Assembly (NCBI RefSeq): GCF_003688415.1
Contig: NZ_REFJ01000001.1
Coordinates: 1 to 64,000 of the forward strand
Length of the DNA stretch: 64,000 nucleotides
DNA from: Umboniibacter marinipuniceus
Lineage (GTDB): Bacteria; Pseudomonadota; Gammaproteobacteria; Pseudomonadales; DSM-25080
Reading direction: 5' to 3'
In this document: positions 40,359 to 48,359 of the stretch, one piece after another
Layout: each line of letters opens with the position of its first letter
Position numbering within the stretch: position 1 is the first letter of the stretch
Notes under the pieces: generated by a model
What the model saw: the letters and a program-made list of their open reading frames with translations, nothing else
Databases searched by the model: none
What the model was told of the DNA's origin: nothing
Position numbers and translations under genes: made by a program

Positions 40359-41102
40359 ATGAAATTAAAAACACTCGCCGCTGCGGTGGCCATATCTGTA
40401 ACACTAGTAGGTTGCGGAGAAGAAGAGACTACAACAACTGATGTTGCAATGCAGAGCTCAGCACCGGTGGAAACGCTAGAGCAGCGAGTTTCTTACCTAA
40501 TGGGCCTTCAGTTCGGTCAGCAGCTATCTGGCGGTGAATTTGAAATTAGCCAAAACGCTCTTGAAGCGGGAATTAACGACGGTCTAAATGGCTTTGAGCA
40601 GCGTCTGAGCGAAGAACAAATTACCGCTACGCTTGCCGAGTTCCAAACTATGATGGAAGCTCAGCAGATCGCGGCTCAACAGGAAGCGGAAGCAACCTTA
40701 GCTTCACAGTCGGCTGAAAACGAAGCTGCTGGCTTGGCGTTCCTCGAAGAGAACGGCGCCCGCCCAGAAGTCATCACTACTGAAAGTGGTCTTCAGTATG
40801 AAGTGCTCGTAGAAGGGACTGGCGCCCAGCCTTCAGCTGACGACACGGTAACCGTTAACTACAAAGGTACTTTCCTTGACGGTAGCGTCTTTGACGATTC
40901 TTCACTACACGGTGGCCCGGCTACCTTCGGTCTTGATCAGGTCATTAGTGGCTGGACTGAAGGCGTAGCGCTTATGAAAGTTGGTGCCAAGCACAAGCTA
41001 TACATTCCTTATAACTTGGCTTACGGTGAGAATGGTTCAATGTCTATCCCACCTAAGTCAACGCTAATCTTTGAAGTTGAATTACTTGAAATTGCTGAGT
41101 AA
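40359..41102 (+). CDS. FKBP-type peptidyl-prolyl isomerase lipoprotein (FkpA/Mip-like)
   Basis: A 247-residue periplasmic folding helper. The signal peptide ends in the lipobox LVGC with lipid-bearing Cys19, and no Asp follows at +2, so outer-membrane sorting is expected. Residues about 40-115 form the helical dimerisation arm (RVSYLMGLQFGQQL). The FKBP domain (about 135-247) has VTVNYKGTFLDGSVFDDS, VISGWTEGVALM and YIPYNLAYGENG. The acidic EEETTTTD stretch after the Cys is a linker. It ends at a strong two-way terminator. Confidence 0.93.
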   Translation: MKLKTLAAAVAISVTLVGCGEEETTTTDVAMQSSAPVETLEQRVSYLMGLQFGQQLSGGEFEISQNALEAGINDGLNGFEQRLSEEQITATLAEFQTMMEAQQIAAQQEAEATLASQSAENEAAGLAFLEENGARPEVITTESGLQYEVLVEGTGAQPSADDTVTVNYKGTFLDGSVFDDSSLHGGPATFGLDQVISGWTEGVALMKVGAKHKLYIPYNLAYGENGSMSIPPKSTLIFEVELLEIAE

Positions 41103-41122
41103 TTAAGCTTTTTTGATCATTA

Positions 41123-41159
41123 AAAAGGCGCCATGGATTACCATTGGCGCCTTTTTTTG
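41123..41159. terminator. Bidirectional intrinsic terminator between the FKBP gene and rsd
   Basis: GGCGCC with an ATGG/CCAT extension (one bulged base) forms a stem at 41128-41152. A T-run follows on the plus strand (41153-41159), and an A-run precedes it (41123-41127), which gives T residues on the minus strand. It serves the FKBP gene and probably also rsd. Confidence 0.85.
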
Positions 41160-41199
41160 CTGCAAATGCAGTTAGCTGTCTAAGGTCTTAGCGGCTAGC

Positions 41200-41661
41200 T
41201 CAGCCTTCAACCATATCGCGATGTGCATTGTGAAGAATCTCAATCATTTGATCTTCCATTTCAAAGCGAGCTTCCAAATGCTCTCCTAAACCAACAACCT
41301 TATTTGCTAGCTCATGGAGATTACACTTTTCATTCACAAAGTCATGGAAATCCATGAGATGCTGAGTATTCTGCTCTAACTTGGGAATCAAGACACCGGC
41401 AATCTCATCGCTACCATCCTTAAAGTCCTGACCTTCAAGCATTAATTGTTCGTAAACCTCAAAGTGCCCTTTCGATGCATAGTCCACCAAGAGCTGACAA
41501 AAGCGCTGGATACTATCCCAAACGGGACGCGGCTGCGCTGGGTGTAGACCCGTTAACTGACAGTATATTTTCACCAACTGCTGTCGCTCTTGGAGCCAAC
41601 TATCAATGATGGTGCTCACACCACCAAAACGTTCCGCAGCAGTCTGACTTTTAATTAACAT
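41200..41661 (-). CDS. rsd: Regulator of sigma D / AlgQ (Rsd family)
   Basis: A 153-residue helical protein of the Rsd/AlgQ family that binds sigma-70 region 4 and frees core polymerase for alternative sigma factors. Signature stretches are SQTAAERFGGVSTIIDSWL, LVDYASKGHFEVYEQL and LGEHLEARFEMEDQMI. In Pseudomonas the homologue is AlgQ (AlgR2), which affects alginate production. It lies next to dsbB, the arrangement found in Pseudomonas. Confidence 0.93.
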   Translation of the reverse strand: MLIKSQTAAERFGGVSTIIDSWLQERQQLVKIYCQLTGLHPAQPRPVWDSIQRFCQLLVDYASKGHFEVYEQLMLEGQDFKDGSDEIAGVLIPKLEQNTQHLMDFHDFVNEKCNLHELANKVVGLGEHLEARFEMEDQMIEILHNAHRDMVEG

Positions 41662-41723
41662 ATGGTCTTTCCCCTCGTTAAATCCCTTAATTTGAGTTTA
41701 GACGAATACACCGGCTATACCAC

Positions 41724-42209
41724 TTATTTCGAGCGACGAATAAGCTGAAAAATAGCGAGTCCCAACAAGCCTAAGAACGCGATCAATGTCCAGGCTGGGA
41801 TAGATAAGCCAAGCAGACTCCAATGTACGTCGGCACAGCTGCCATCCCCCAATAAAATCATCTCCAAGGCATCGCGCAGCGGAAAAGCATCCACTATGTA
41901 ATCGAAACTTGGACCGCACAACGGTACTTCATCTTCGGGAAGGCTCTGAATCCAAACATGGCGACCCGCTATGGCAGCGCCGGCACCCGAGGCTAACACG
42001 AGCAAGCCTGCATAGACCTTTGTGGCGCCACCATGAACGAAAGCGATCAGCGCAATGACACCAATGCTGATTGTAGCGATACGTTGAGCAACACAAAGCA
42101 CACAGGGTTCATAGCCAAGGTGATTTTGGAAGTACAGCAGTGCTGTGGCCATCATTGTGATGGTGTATAGCGCCATAAGGAGAAATGTTTTACGGGTACT
42201 TAGTATCAT
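41724..42209 (-). CDS. dsbB: Disulfide bond formation protein DsbB
   Basis: A 161-residue inner-membrane protein that reoxidises DsbA and passes electrons to quinones. Four helices are visible. The first redox pair is Cys36/Cys39 in EPCVLCVAQR, next to the quinone-binding Arg. The second pair is Cys98 (VPLCGPS) and Cys125 (GSCADVHW) in the second periplasmic loop. All four catalytic cysteines are present. It is codirectional with rsd, 62 bp upstream of it. Confidence 0.96.
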   Translation of the reverse strand: MILSTRKTFLLMALYTITMMATALLYFQNHLGYEPCVLCVAQRIATISIGVIALIAFVHGGATKVYAGLLVLASGAGAAIAGRHVWIQSLPEDEVPLCGPSFDYIVDAFPLRDALEMILLGDGSCADVHWSLLGLSIPAWTLIAFLGLLGLAIFQLIRRSK

Positions 42210-42315
42210 AATAAAGACTACGAATGGTTAATTTAGCCTTACATTAAATCCTGAGCTGGCAGAGTACAACCCGTTATTTACCAAGGTGGCGAGATAGAGG
42301 GAAATTACTATTATC

Positions 42316-42335
42316 GGGTGGCCATAGGGCCACCC
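42316..42335 (-). terminator. Possible terminator hairpin of the pst-phoU operon
   Basis: GGGTGGCC and GGCCACCC form an 8-bp perfect stem with a 4-nt loop, 11 bp after the phoU stop on the minus strand. The T-run is missing (GATAATAGT follows), so termination may be partial or need a factor. Confidence 0.5.
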
Positions 42336-42346
42336 TTTGAGTTGGA

Positions 42347-43027
42347 TTACTTGAAGCTATGGCGCATATCTTCGCCTTCAACTAAGTAAATTATTTGCTC
42401 ACAAACGTTGGTGGCGTGATCGCCGATACGCTCAAGACTGCGCAGTGTCCACATAACATTCATTACCCGCTTAATAGAACGCGGATCTTCCATCATGTAG
42501 GTCACTAGACTACGTAAAGCGCTGGCGTACTCGTCATCCACTTTTTCGTCCACACGCATCGTCTCACGGGCCTTTTCCGCATCGTAGCGAGCAAAGGCAT
42601 CAAGCGAGGCATTAATCATCTCACGCACCCGTGTGGCAATGTTTCGACATTCAACATAGCCAATTGGAGAGCTCCCCTCTTCGGCAAGACGAACACCCAG
42701 GTCAGCGATCTTTGCCGCCTCGTCTCCCATCCTTTCCAGGTCACGTACAATCCTCGACACCGCTAGTACCATTCGTAGGTCGCTGGCTGCGGGCTGACGT
42801 TTCACCAAAATTTTGGTGCAAAGATCTTCCGTTTCTACCTCAAGACGGTTCACTTCAACATCATCTTTAGAAACGGCTAAGCCTAACTCACTATCACCGC
42901 TTTCAAAGGCTGCCATCGCTTTGACAAGCTGTTGCTCAACTAAACCACCCATCTCGAGCAGACGGCTACGAATATCTTCCAAATCCTGATTAAAGCGTTG
43001 TGAAATATGCCCATCAAGCTTCATCAT
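42347..43027 (-). CDS. phoU: Phosphate-specific transport regulator PhoU
   Basis: A 226-residue all-helical protein with two PhoU repeats (about 10-110 and 115-215). The metal-binding-type motifs EDLCTKILVKRQPAASDLR and ERIGDHATNVCE are characteristic. PhoU links the Pst transporter to PhoR and turns the regulon off when phosphate is plentiful. AGGAGAAGG precedes two adjacent ATGs. It is the last gene of pstSCAB-phoU, 11 bp after pstB. Confidence 0.97.
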   Translation of the reverse strand: MMKLDGHISQRFNQDLEDIRSRLLEMGGLVEQQLVKAMAAFESGDSELGLAVSKDDVEVNRLEVETEDLCTKILVKRQPAASDLRMVLAVSRIVRDLERMGDEAAKIADLGVRLAEEGSSPIGYVECRNIATRVREMINASLDAFARYDAEKARETMRVDEKVDDEYASALRSLVTYMMEDPRSIKRVMNVMWTLRSLERIGDHATNVCEQIIYLVEGEDMRHSFK

Positions 43028-43038
43028 TTGCCTTCTCC

Positions 43039-43836
43039 TTAACCGAAACGTCCAGTAATGTAATCTTCTGTTAACTTATGACCGGGCGAAGTAAATACCG
43101 TGTTGGTATCATCAACCTCAATCAACTTGCCCAAATGGAAATAGGCGGTGCGATTAGAAATTCTCGCCGCTTGCTGCATGGAATGCGTCACCACTACGAT
43201 GGTGTAGTTGCTCGACAACTCTGCAATGAGCTCTTCGATACGCGCCGTTGCAATAGGGTCCAATGCCGAGCACGGCTCATCCATGAGGATAACCTCTGGA
43301 TTCACCGCAATGGTTCGAGCAATACATAAACGCTGCTGCTGACCGCCCGAGAGCCCTATTCCGGGCGTATGCAACCGGTCCTTCACTTCGTTCCAAAGTC
43401 CCGCTTTCTGGAGGCTGCTTTCAACCATTTCATCAAGCTCAATACGATTGCGCGCAAGACCATGAATCTTTGGGCCATAGGCCACATTCTCATAAATAGA
43501 CTTAGGAAACGGGTTTGGCTTTTGGAATACCATGCCAACTCGAGCTCTAAGCTCCACTGGGTCTACTTTGGCGCCATAGATATCTTGCCCTTCCAAGAGC
43601 ATTTTCCCTGAAACACGACAGGTATCGATGGTGTCGTTCATCCGGTTGATGGTGCGCAAGAACGTTGACTTACCGCAACCTGAGGGGCCAATAAAGGCAA
43701 TTACTTCATTCTTACCTATGTCTAAGCTCACATCGAAAATGGCTTGCTTGTCGCCATAGAATACGCTCACACCGTCGGCGGTAATTTTAGGGTCTGCACT
43801 ATTTGGTGACCCAACTGTTACATACTTATCTGACAT
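43039..43836 (-). CDS. pstB: Phosphate ABC transporter ATPase PstB
   Basis: A 265-residue ATPase. Walker A is GPSGCGKS (50-57), the signature LSGGQQQR (162-169) and Walker B EVILMDEP, with [14 protein letters not shown] as the switch His region. [16 protein letters not shown] is typical of PstB. I chose ATG 43836; the preceding TTG gives only one extra residue. It powers phosphate uptake with PstA and PstC and also signals to PhoU/PhoR. Confidence 0.97.
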   Translation of the reverse strand: MSDKYVTVGSPNSADPKITADGVSVFYGDKQAIFDVSLDIGKNEVIAFIGPSGCGKSTFLRTINRMNDTIDTCRVSGKMLLEGQDIYGAKVDPVELRARVGMVFQKPNPFPKSIYENVAYGPKIHGLARNRIELDEMVESSLQKAGLWNEVKDRLHTPGIGLSGGQQQRLCIARTIAVNPEVILMDEPCSALDPIATARIEELIAELSSNYTIVVVTHSMQQAARISNRTAYFHLGKLIEVDDTNTVFTSPGHKLTEDYITGRFG

Positions 43837-43868
43837 CAAAATATTTCCAATCTATTAATCTAAAACTT

Positions 43869-45137
43869 TTACCAGCGCTTTTCGAGGCGCTTACGCAGCC
43901 ATACCGCAAAGGCGTTCATGACCATCAAGAACATCAGTAGGACAAGAATTGCCCCTGAGGTCTTTTCCATATACCCGCGCTCTGGTGCATCAGACCAAAG
44001 GAAAATCTGTACCGGCAGTACCGCAGACGGATCAGTGATTGTTGAAGGCACGTCAACAATAAAGGCAACCATACCAATCATCATTAGCGGTGCTGTTTCA
44101 CCGAGCGCTTGCGCTAAACCAATGATGGTTCCGGTCAAGATACCAGGCATCGCCAATGGCACCACGTGATGGAAGACCACCTGTGTCTTGGAGGCGCCCA
44201 AGCCCAGAGCCGCATCGCGAATAGAGGGCGGTACCGACTTAATCGCTGCACGTGCCGCGATAATAATTGTTGGCAATGTCATTAAACTTAATACTAGACC
44301 ACCCACAAGCGGTGCCGAGCGCGGCATGCCGAACCATTGAAGAAAAACCGCTAAGCCAAGCAGGCCGAAGGTGATTGATGGCACAGCAGCCAAATTGTTG
44401 ATGTTCACCTCAACGAATTGAGTGAAGCGGTTCTTTGGCGCAAACTCCTCAAGGTATACCGCGGTCGCAACCGCAATGGGAAAGGATACGCAGAAGGTTA
44501 CTAACAGTGTTAGCAAGGACCCTATCAGCGCCCCTCTAATGCCCGCTTCCTCAGGGTTTCTCGAGGCGCCATTCTGGAAGAAGATGCGGTTAAACACGGA
44601 GCGCATGCTGTCTTGCTCAATGAGCGCTTCGGTCCAAGCTATCTGCTTTTCGTTGAGTCGTGTGCCCACCGATTCCTCGCGGAAGTACTTGTACCACATA
44701 TCCACATCAGAACTGGCGCGAAGCCATACTGAATGGGTGCCATTCAACCACTCTGGGTTAGCTTCAAGCTGCTCGGCCAACTGCCACTGAGAACTTTCCG
44801 ACACCAGCGCATAGAGCGCGCGCTTATCTGCTCGGCGCGTTACGTCAGGATACATATCCCGCAAGCTTGATTTGATCACCCCATTCCAATTAGCGCCACG
44901 AAGCGCTTCAGTGGTGAGCTCATCAACACCTAGTAGTTGCTGATCGAAGCTTACTTCAATGCGAACCTCGGTTTGAATGAAGGCCTTGTAACCCTTCAAA
45001 AATACGTCACTCAGTAGGATCACCAGCGCGCTGACAGCGAAGAGAATCGCCAGCATTCCAAGGCGCTTAAAACGACGCTCGCGGCGATGGCGCTTTTTCA
45101 GTGACTGCCTTACCCGATCTAAATTTGAATTAGTCAT
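43869..45137 (-). CDS. pstA: Phosphate ABC transporter permease PstA (long form)
   Basis: A 422-residue permease, much longer than E. coli PstA (296). A basic cytoplasmic tail and one helix (about 28-48) lead into an extra periplasmic segment of about 145 residues, matching the DUF3333 domain found in long PstA proteins. Five more helices form the permease core, with the EAA loop AALGLGASKTQVVFHHV that docks on PstB. It overlaps pstC by 8 bp. Confidence 0.95.
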   Translation of the reverse strand: MTNSNLDRVRQSLKKRHRRERRFKRLGMLAILFAVSALVILLSDVFLKGYKAFIQTEVRIEVSFDQQLLGVDELTTEALRGANWNGVIKSSLRDMYPDVTRRADKRALYALVSESSQWQLAEQLEANPEWLNGTHSVWLRASSDVDMWYKYFREESVGTRLNEKQIAWTEALIEQDSMRSVFNRIFFQNGASRNPEEAGIRGALIGSLLTLLVTFCVSFPIAVATAVYLEEFAPKNRFTQFVEVNINNLAAVPSITFGLLGLAVFLQWFGMPRSAPLVGGLVLSLMTLPTIIIAARAAIKSVPPSIRDAALGLGASKTQVVFHHVVPLAMPGILTGTIIGLAQALGETAPLMMIGMVAFIVDVPSTITDPSAVLPVQIFLWSDAPERGYMEKTSGAILVLLMFLMVMNAFAVWLRKRLEKRW

Positions 45138-46545
45138 ATTGCTCTCGATATTTATTTACTACGTGCAGCGCAATCATATTAAGGATTAAGGTCACCACGA
45201 ACAGCACCAAGCCAAGTGCGAAGGCTGCGAGTGTCTTCGGACTATCAAATTCCTGATCTCCCACCAACAGGGTGGCGATTTGTACCGTAACGGTGGTCAC
45301 CGACTCAAACGGGTTGGCGGTCATCTTTGCTGACAGGCCAGCTGCCATCACCACAATCATGGTTTCACCAATCGCTCGTGATATTGCCAACATGATGCCA
45401 CCAACAACGCCTGGCAGCGCGGCTGGGAGTGTGACTTTAGTAATTGTCTCACTTCGGGTAGCTCCGAGCCCTAGCGACCCATCGCGAAGCGACGTCGGCA
45501 CCGCTCGAATCACGTCATCGGCCATTGAGGAGATAAACGGAATCAACATGATCCCCATAACCGCGCCGGCTGCCAATGCACTTTCTGAACTAATCTCGAA
45601 CGGCGTATCCATCAAACCCATTGAAATCAACTTTTCGGAAAGCCATTCCACAAAGTTTCGTACATTTGGCGCAACCGTCAGCGCTGCAAAAAAGCCGTAG
45701 ACTACCGTTGGAATACCGGCTAACACTTCGAGTACCGGCTTGAGAATGTTGCGCACGCGTGTCGTCGCATATTCCGACAAAAAGATGGCTGAGTAGAGAC
45801 CCACTGGAAGGGCTACGGTCATCGCGATCGCCGCAATTAATAGCGTTCCGGCAAACAATGGAACAGCACCAAAACTACCCGATGAGGCGGTCTGATCGGC
45901 TCGTAGCGCTACCTGAGGGCTCCAATGCGTTCCGAAGAGGAATTCCATTGGCGATACCATCTGGAAGAAGCGCATCGATTCAAAGATTACCGACAGCAAA
46001 ATTCCCAAAGTGGTTAGGATAGCAATTAGGCTACTTAGAAATAGAAAGCCGCGAATCCACTTTTCAACCGAGACCCGAGCATGAAGCTTACTTGAGAACT
46101 TCACCACTGAGAATAACAGGCCCGCCACGCCAATCAGCGCAACCGCTCCAAACAGCGCGCTATTAGCCGCTCCAGCTAGATAGACATAAGTCTCCGCAGC
46201 GGGAACTAATTCAACTGCTAGGGATTCCGAGATAACCCCTTCTTGAACGTGATTTTTGATCATTGAAAAGATCAGTGACGGATCAGAATTAACACCTGTT
46301 AGGTACGATGTCGGAATATCTGCTACCACAATGGAGCGAATAACACTCTGCTCTAGCAGCACCCAAATCAGCACCAAGAATAGCGCAGGAACAACCGTCC
46401 ATAACACCGCCCAAAGGCCGTAGTAATGCGGTAGGGCAGGAAGTCGGCTGGATCCTACCGACTTCTTCTTGGCTCGTCCTGTGGCGGTAAACCACGAGAA
46501 TAAGCCAAGCCCGACAATTAAAAATAAAATCACACTTGGAGACAT
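45130..46545 (-). CDS. pstC: Phosphate ABC transporter permease PstC (long form)
   Basis: A 471-residue permease, longer than E. coli PstC (319). I chose ATG 46545 over the upstream TTG, which would add IELT-type residues without a ribosome site. Three extra N-terminal hydrophobic segments and a periplasmic stretch (about 70-130) precede the conserved core. The EAA loop is GSLGLGATRSETITKVTLP, followed by AISRAIGETM. Long PstC forms paired with DUF3333-type PstA occur in Pseudomonas and Vibrio. Confidence 0.95.
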   Translation of the reverse strand: MSPSVILFLIVGLGLFSWFTATGRAKKKSVGSSRLPALPHYYGLWAVLWTVVPALFLVLIWVLLEQSVIRSIVVADIPTSYLTGVNSDPSLIFSMIKNHVQEGVISESLAVELVPAAETYVYLAGAANSALFGAVALIGVAGLLFSVVKFSSKLHARVSVEKWIRGFLFLSSLIAILTTLGILLSVIFESMRFFQMVSPMEFLFGTHWSPQVALRADQTASSGSFGAVPLFAGTLLIAAIAMTVALPVGLYSAIFLSEYATTRVRNILKPVLEVLAGIPTVVYGFFAALTVAPNVRNFVEWLSEKLISMGLMDTPFEISSESALAAGAVMGIMLIPFISSMADDVIRAVPTSLRDGSLGLGATRSETITKVTLPAALPGVVGGIMLAISRAIGETMIVVMAAGLSAKMTANPFESVTTVTVQIATLLVGDQEFDSPKTLAAFALGLVLFVVTLILNMIALHVVNKYREQYD

Positions 46546-46590
46546 AGTTAACTCAATCAACCGATATATTTACGGGTCAGTCTATAACAA

Positions 46591-46627
46591 GCACAACCCA
46601 CCTGCGCTGAGCGCAGGTGGGTTGTGC
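46591..46627 (-). terminator. 17-bp perfect hairpin between pstS and pstC
   Basis: GCACAACCCACCTGCGC (46591-46607) pairs perfectly with 46611-46627 across a 3-nt loop. It lies in the 105-bp gap after pstS. Only TTGTTAT follows on the minus strand, so full termination is doubtful. Such hairpins protect the upstream message from 3' exonucleases or attenuate readthrough, giving more binding protein than transporter. Confidence 0.8.
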
Positions 46628-46650
46628 CAACTTCATTATAAAAGCGAGTA

Positions 46651-47676
46651 TTAGATCGCTTCCAGATTACGAACCGCGGTGCCAACTTGAGCACGCTCTT
46701 CTTCTGGCATTGGGATTAAACCGCGATCAGTTAGGTAACCATCGTCACCCCAAGCCGCTTCGCTGGTGAATTCAGAGAGGAACTCTTCAATCCCAGGAAC
46801 AACATTGACATGAGCAGCCTTCACATAAAAGAACAACGCGCGAGAGATTGGGTAGCTACCATCTGAAATCGCCTCGAATTCAGGTGCGATACCATCGATC
46901 ATTGCACCGTGAACCACATCAGCATTTGACTCAAGGAAGCTGTAGCCAAACACGCCCAAACTATTCGGGTTAGCCGCTAATTTCTGTACGATTAGGTTAT
47001 CGTTTTCGCCTGCTTCAACATAGGCTCCGTCTTCACGAATACCATGACAAACAGCCTTAAAGCGGTTTTTATCTTCAGACTTGATCGCTGCAATCCAATC
47101 AAAAGACTTACAGCCTGACTCCATAGCTAACTCAGCGAAAGCATCACGCGTACCCGATGATGGCGGAGGGCCTAACACTTCAATACGAACCGCTGGCAGT
47201 GAACTATTTACCTGGTCCCAAGTACGGTATGGGTTTTCTACCAGAGTCTCACTACCATCAGGGTTTGGTACCAACTTTCCTAGCGCCAAGAAAATTTCAC
47301 GTGGCGTTAGGTCGAATTGCTGAGCGGCTACTGAGTTAGCCATGACAATGCCATCGTAGCCAACTTTAACTTCAACGATTTCGTTAACGCCGTTGCTAGC
47401 ACACAACTCAATTTCTGATGACTTGATACGACGAGATGCGTTGGTCATATCCGGTGTACCTACGCCTACGCCACCACAGAATAACTGCATTCCGCCACCG
47501 GTACCCGTAGACTCAACAGTGGGTGTGCGAAATTGCGTTGCCTTACCGAAGCGCTCCGCTACGACGGTAGTAAACGGATAAACAGTCGATGAGCCAACAA
47601 TTTCGATATGCTCACGCGCCGACACTTGTGCTGCGCTAGCAATAAGACCGATGGCCAATAGTGCTTTAAGTTTCAT
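46651..47676 (-). CDS. pstS: Phosphate-binding periplasmic protein PstS
   Basis: A 341-residue secreted protein. The start at ATG 47676 has TAGGAG upstream and yields the signal peptide MKLKALLAIGLIASAAQVSA, with cleavage after VSA. Phosphate-binding stretches include EIVGSSTVYPFTT, STGTGGGMQLFC and GPPPSSGTRDAF. Two cysteine-containing segments suggest disulfides (FCGGVG with ELCAS; GCKSF with AVCHG). It is the first gene of pstSCAB-phoU and is preceded by a Pho box. Confidence 0.97.
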   Translation of the reverse strand: MKLKALLAIGLIASAAQVSAREHIEIVGSSTVYPFTTVVAERFGKATQFRTPTVESTGTGGGMQLFCGGVGVGTPDMTNASRRIKSSEIELCASNGVNEIVEVKVGYDGIVMANSVAAQQFDLTPREIFLALGKLVPNPDGSETLVENPYRTWDQVNSSLPAVRIEVLGPPPSSGTRDAFAELAMESGCKSFDWIAAIKSEDKNRFKAVCHGIREDGAYVEAGENDNLIVQKLAANPNSLGVFGYSFLESNADVVHGAMIDGIAPEFEAISDGSYPISRALFFYVKAAHVNVVPGIEEFLSEFTSEAAWGDDGYLTDRGLIPMPEEERAQVGTAVRNLEAI

Positions 47677-47710
47677 AATTTTGCTCCTAGGCAATTTTTC
47701 AACTGTGGCC

Positions 47711-47744
47711 AGTCTACGAAGTCTTTATGACAACTGTGTTACAA
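47711..47744 (-). promoter_or_regulatory. Pho box and promoter of pstS
   Basis: On the minus strand TTGTAAC (47738-47744), ACAG and TTGTCAT (47727-47733) form a Pho box with 11-nt periodicity. Ten nt downstream is TAGACT (47711-47716), the expected -10 placing of a PhoB-dependent promoter in which the Pho box replaces the -35. Confidence 0.8.
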
Positions 47745-47799
47745 AACAGATTATTTGTAATATTCGAGTAAAAATACCCTTTCAAGCTACTCAGAGCGC

Positions 47800-47827
47800 T
47801 TAACACGAGTGCTGCATCAGGTATAAT
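47800..47827 (+). promoter_or_regulatory. Predicted promoter of the TRAP dctQM genes
   Basis: TTAACA (47800-47805), a 16-bp spacer and a perfect TATAAT (47822-47827) lie 25 bp before the GTG start of the small TRAP subunit. Confidence 0.65.
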
Positions 47828-47852
47828 CGAAGAAAACAATAAGAGACACACC

Positions 47853-48359
47853 GTGCATACCTCTCGGATTAATCATCTCATCGCAAAGATTGGCCAATGG
47901 GCGAGCCTGCTTATTTTAGCAATGGCGCTCATCACTACTCTCATTGTGCTGCTTAGGTTCGGCTTTGACTGGAGTGCCATCGCCGTTCAGGAATCAGTTA
48001 TGTATTTGCATGCGTTTGCGCTGATGCTTGTTATTCCTTGGGCGCTGCAAACCGAAGACCACGTCAGAGTGGACATTTTCTACCGTCGAATGCGCCCCCA
48101 ATCGCAACGCTGGGTCAATATCGTTGGCGCCATAGTCTGCCTGTTGCCATTTTGCGTTTATAGCACCGTCTCATCACTGCCGTTTGTTATGGACTCCTGG
48201 TTAATACTTGAAGATTCTCCTCAAGCAAATGGCATACCCGCTCTATTTATTTTAAAAAGTATTATTCCGGTGAGCTTCGCACTCCTTGCAGTTCAAGGTT
48301 TGGCACTACTAGTTACCAATATTAAAGCGCTGCTAGCGGCAGTCGAGGAGCTCAACTAA
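47853..48359 (+). CDS. TRAP transporter small membrane subunit (DctQ family)
   Basis: A 168-residue protein with four membrane helices (about 15-38, 48-66, 85-108 and 128-155), the DctQ layout. The stretch RVDIFYRRM after helix 2 matches the family's 'HVRVDxFYxRL' motif. It starts with GTG, and its stop overlaps the dctM start (TAATG). It forms the transporter's membrane part with DctM. The upstream divergent gene is pstS. Confidence 0.9.
   Translation: MHTSRINHLIAKIGQWASLLILAMALITTLIVLLRFGFDWSAIAVQESVMYLHAFALMLVIPWALQTEDHVRVDIFYRRMRPQSQRWVNIVGAIVCLLPFCVYSTVSSLPFVMDSWLILEDSPQANGIPALFILKSIIPVSFALLAVQGLALLVTNIKALLAAVEELN

Noticed and set aside
45272-45700. A 142-codon frame antisense to pstC
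   Set aside because: Mirrors the membrane-helix codons of PstC; no ribosome site.
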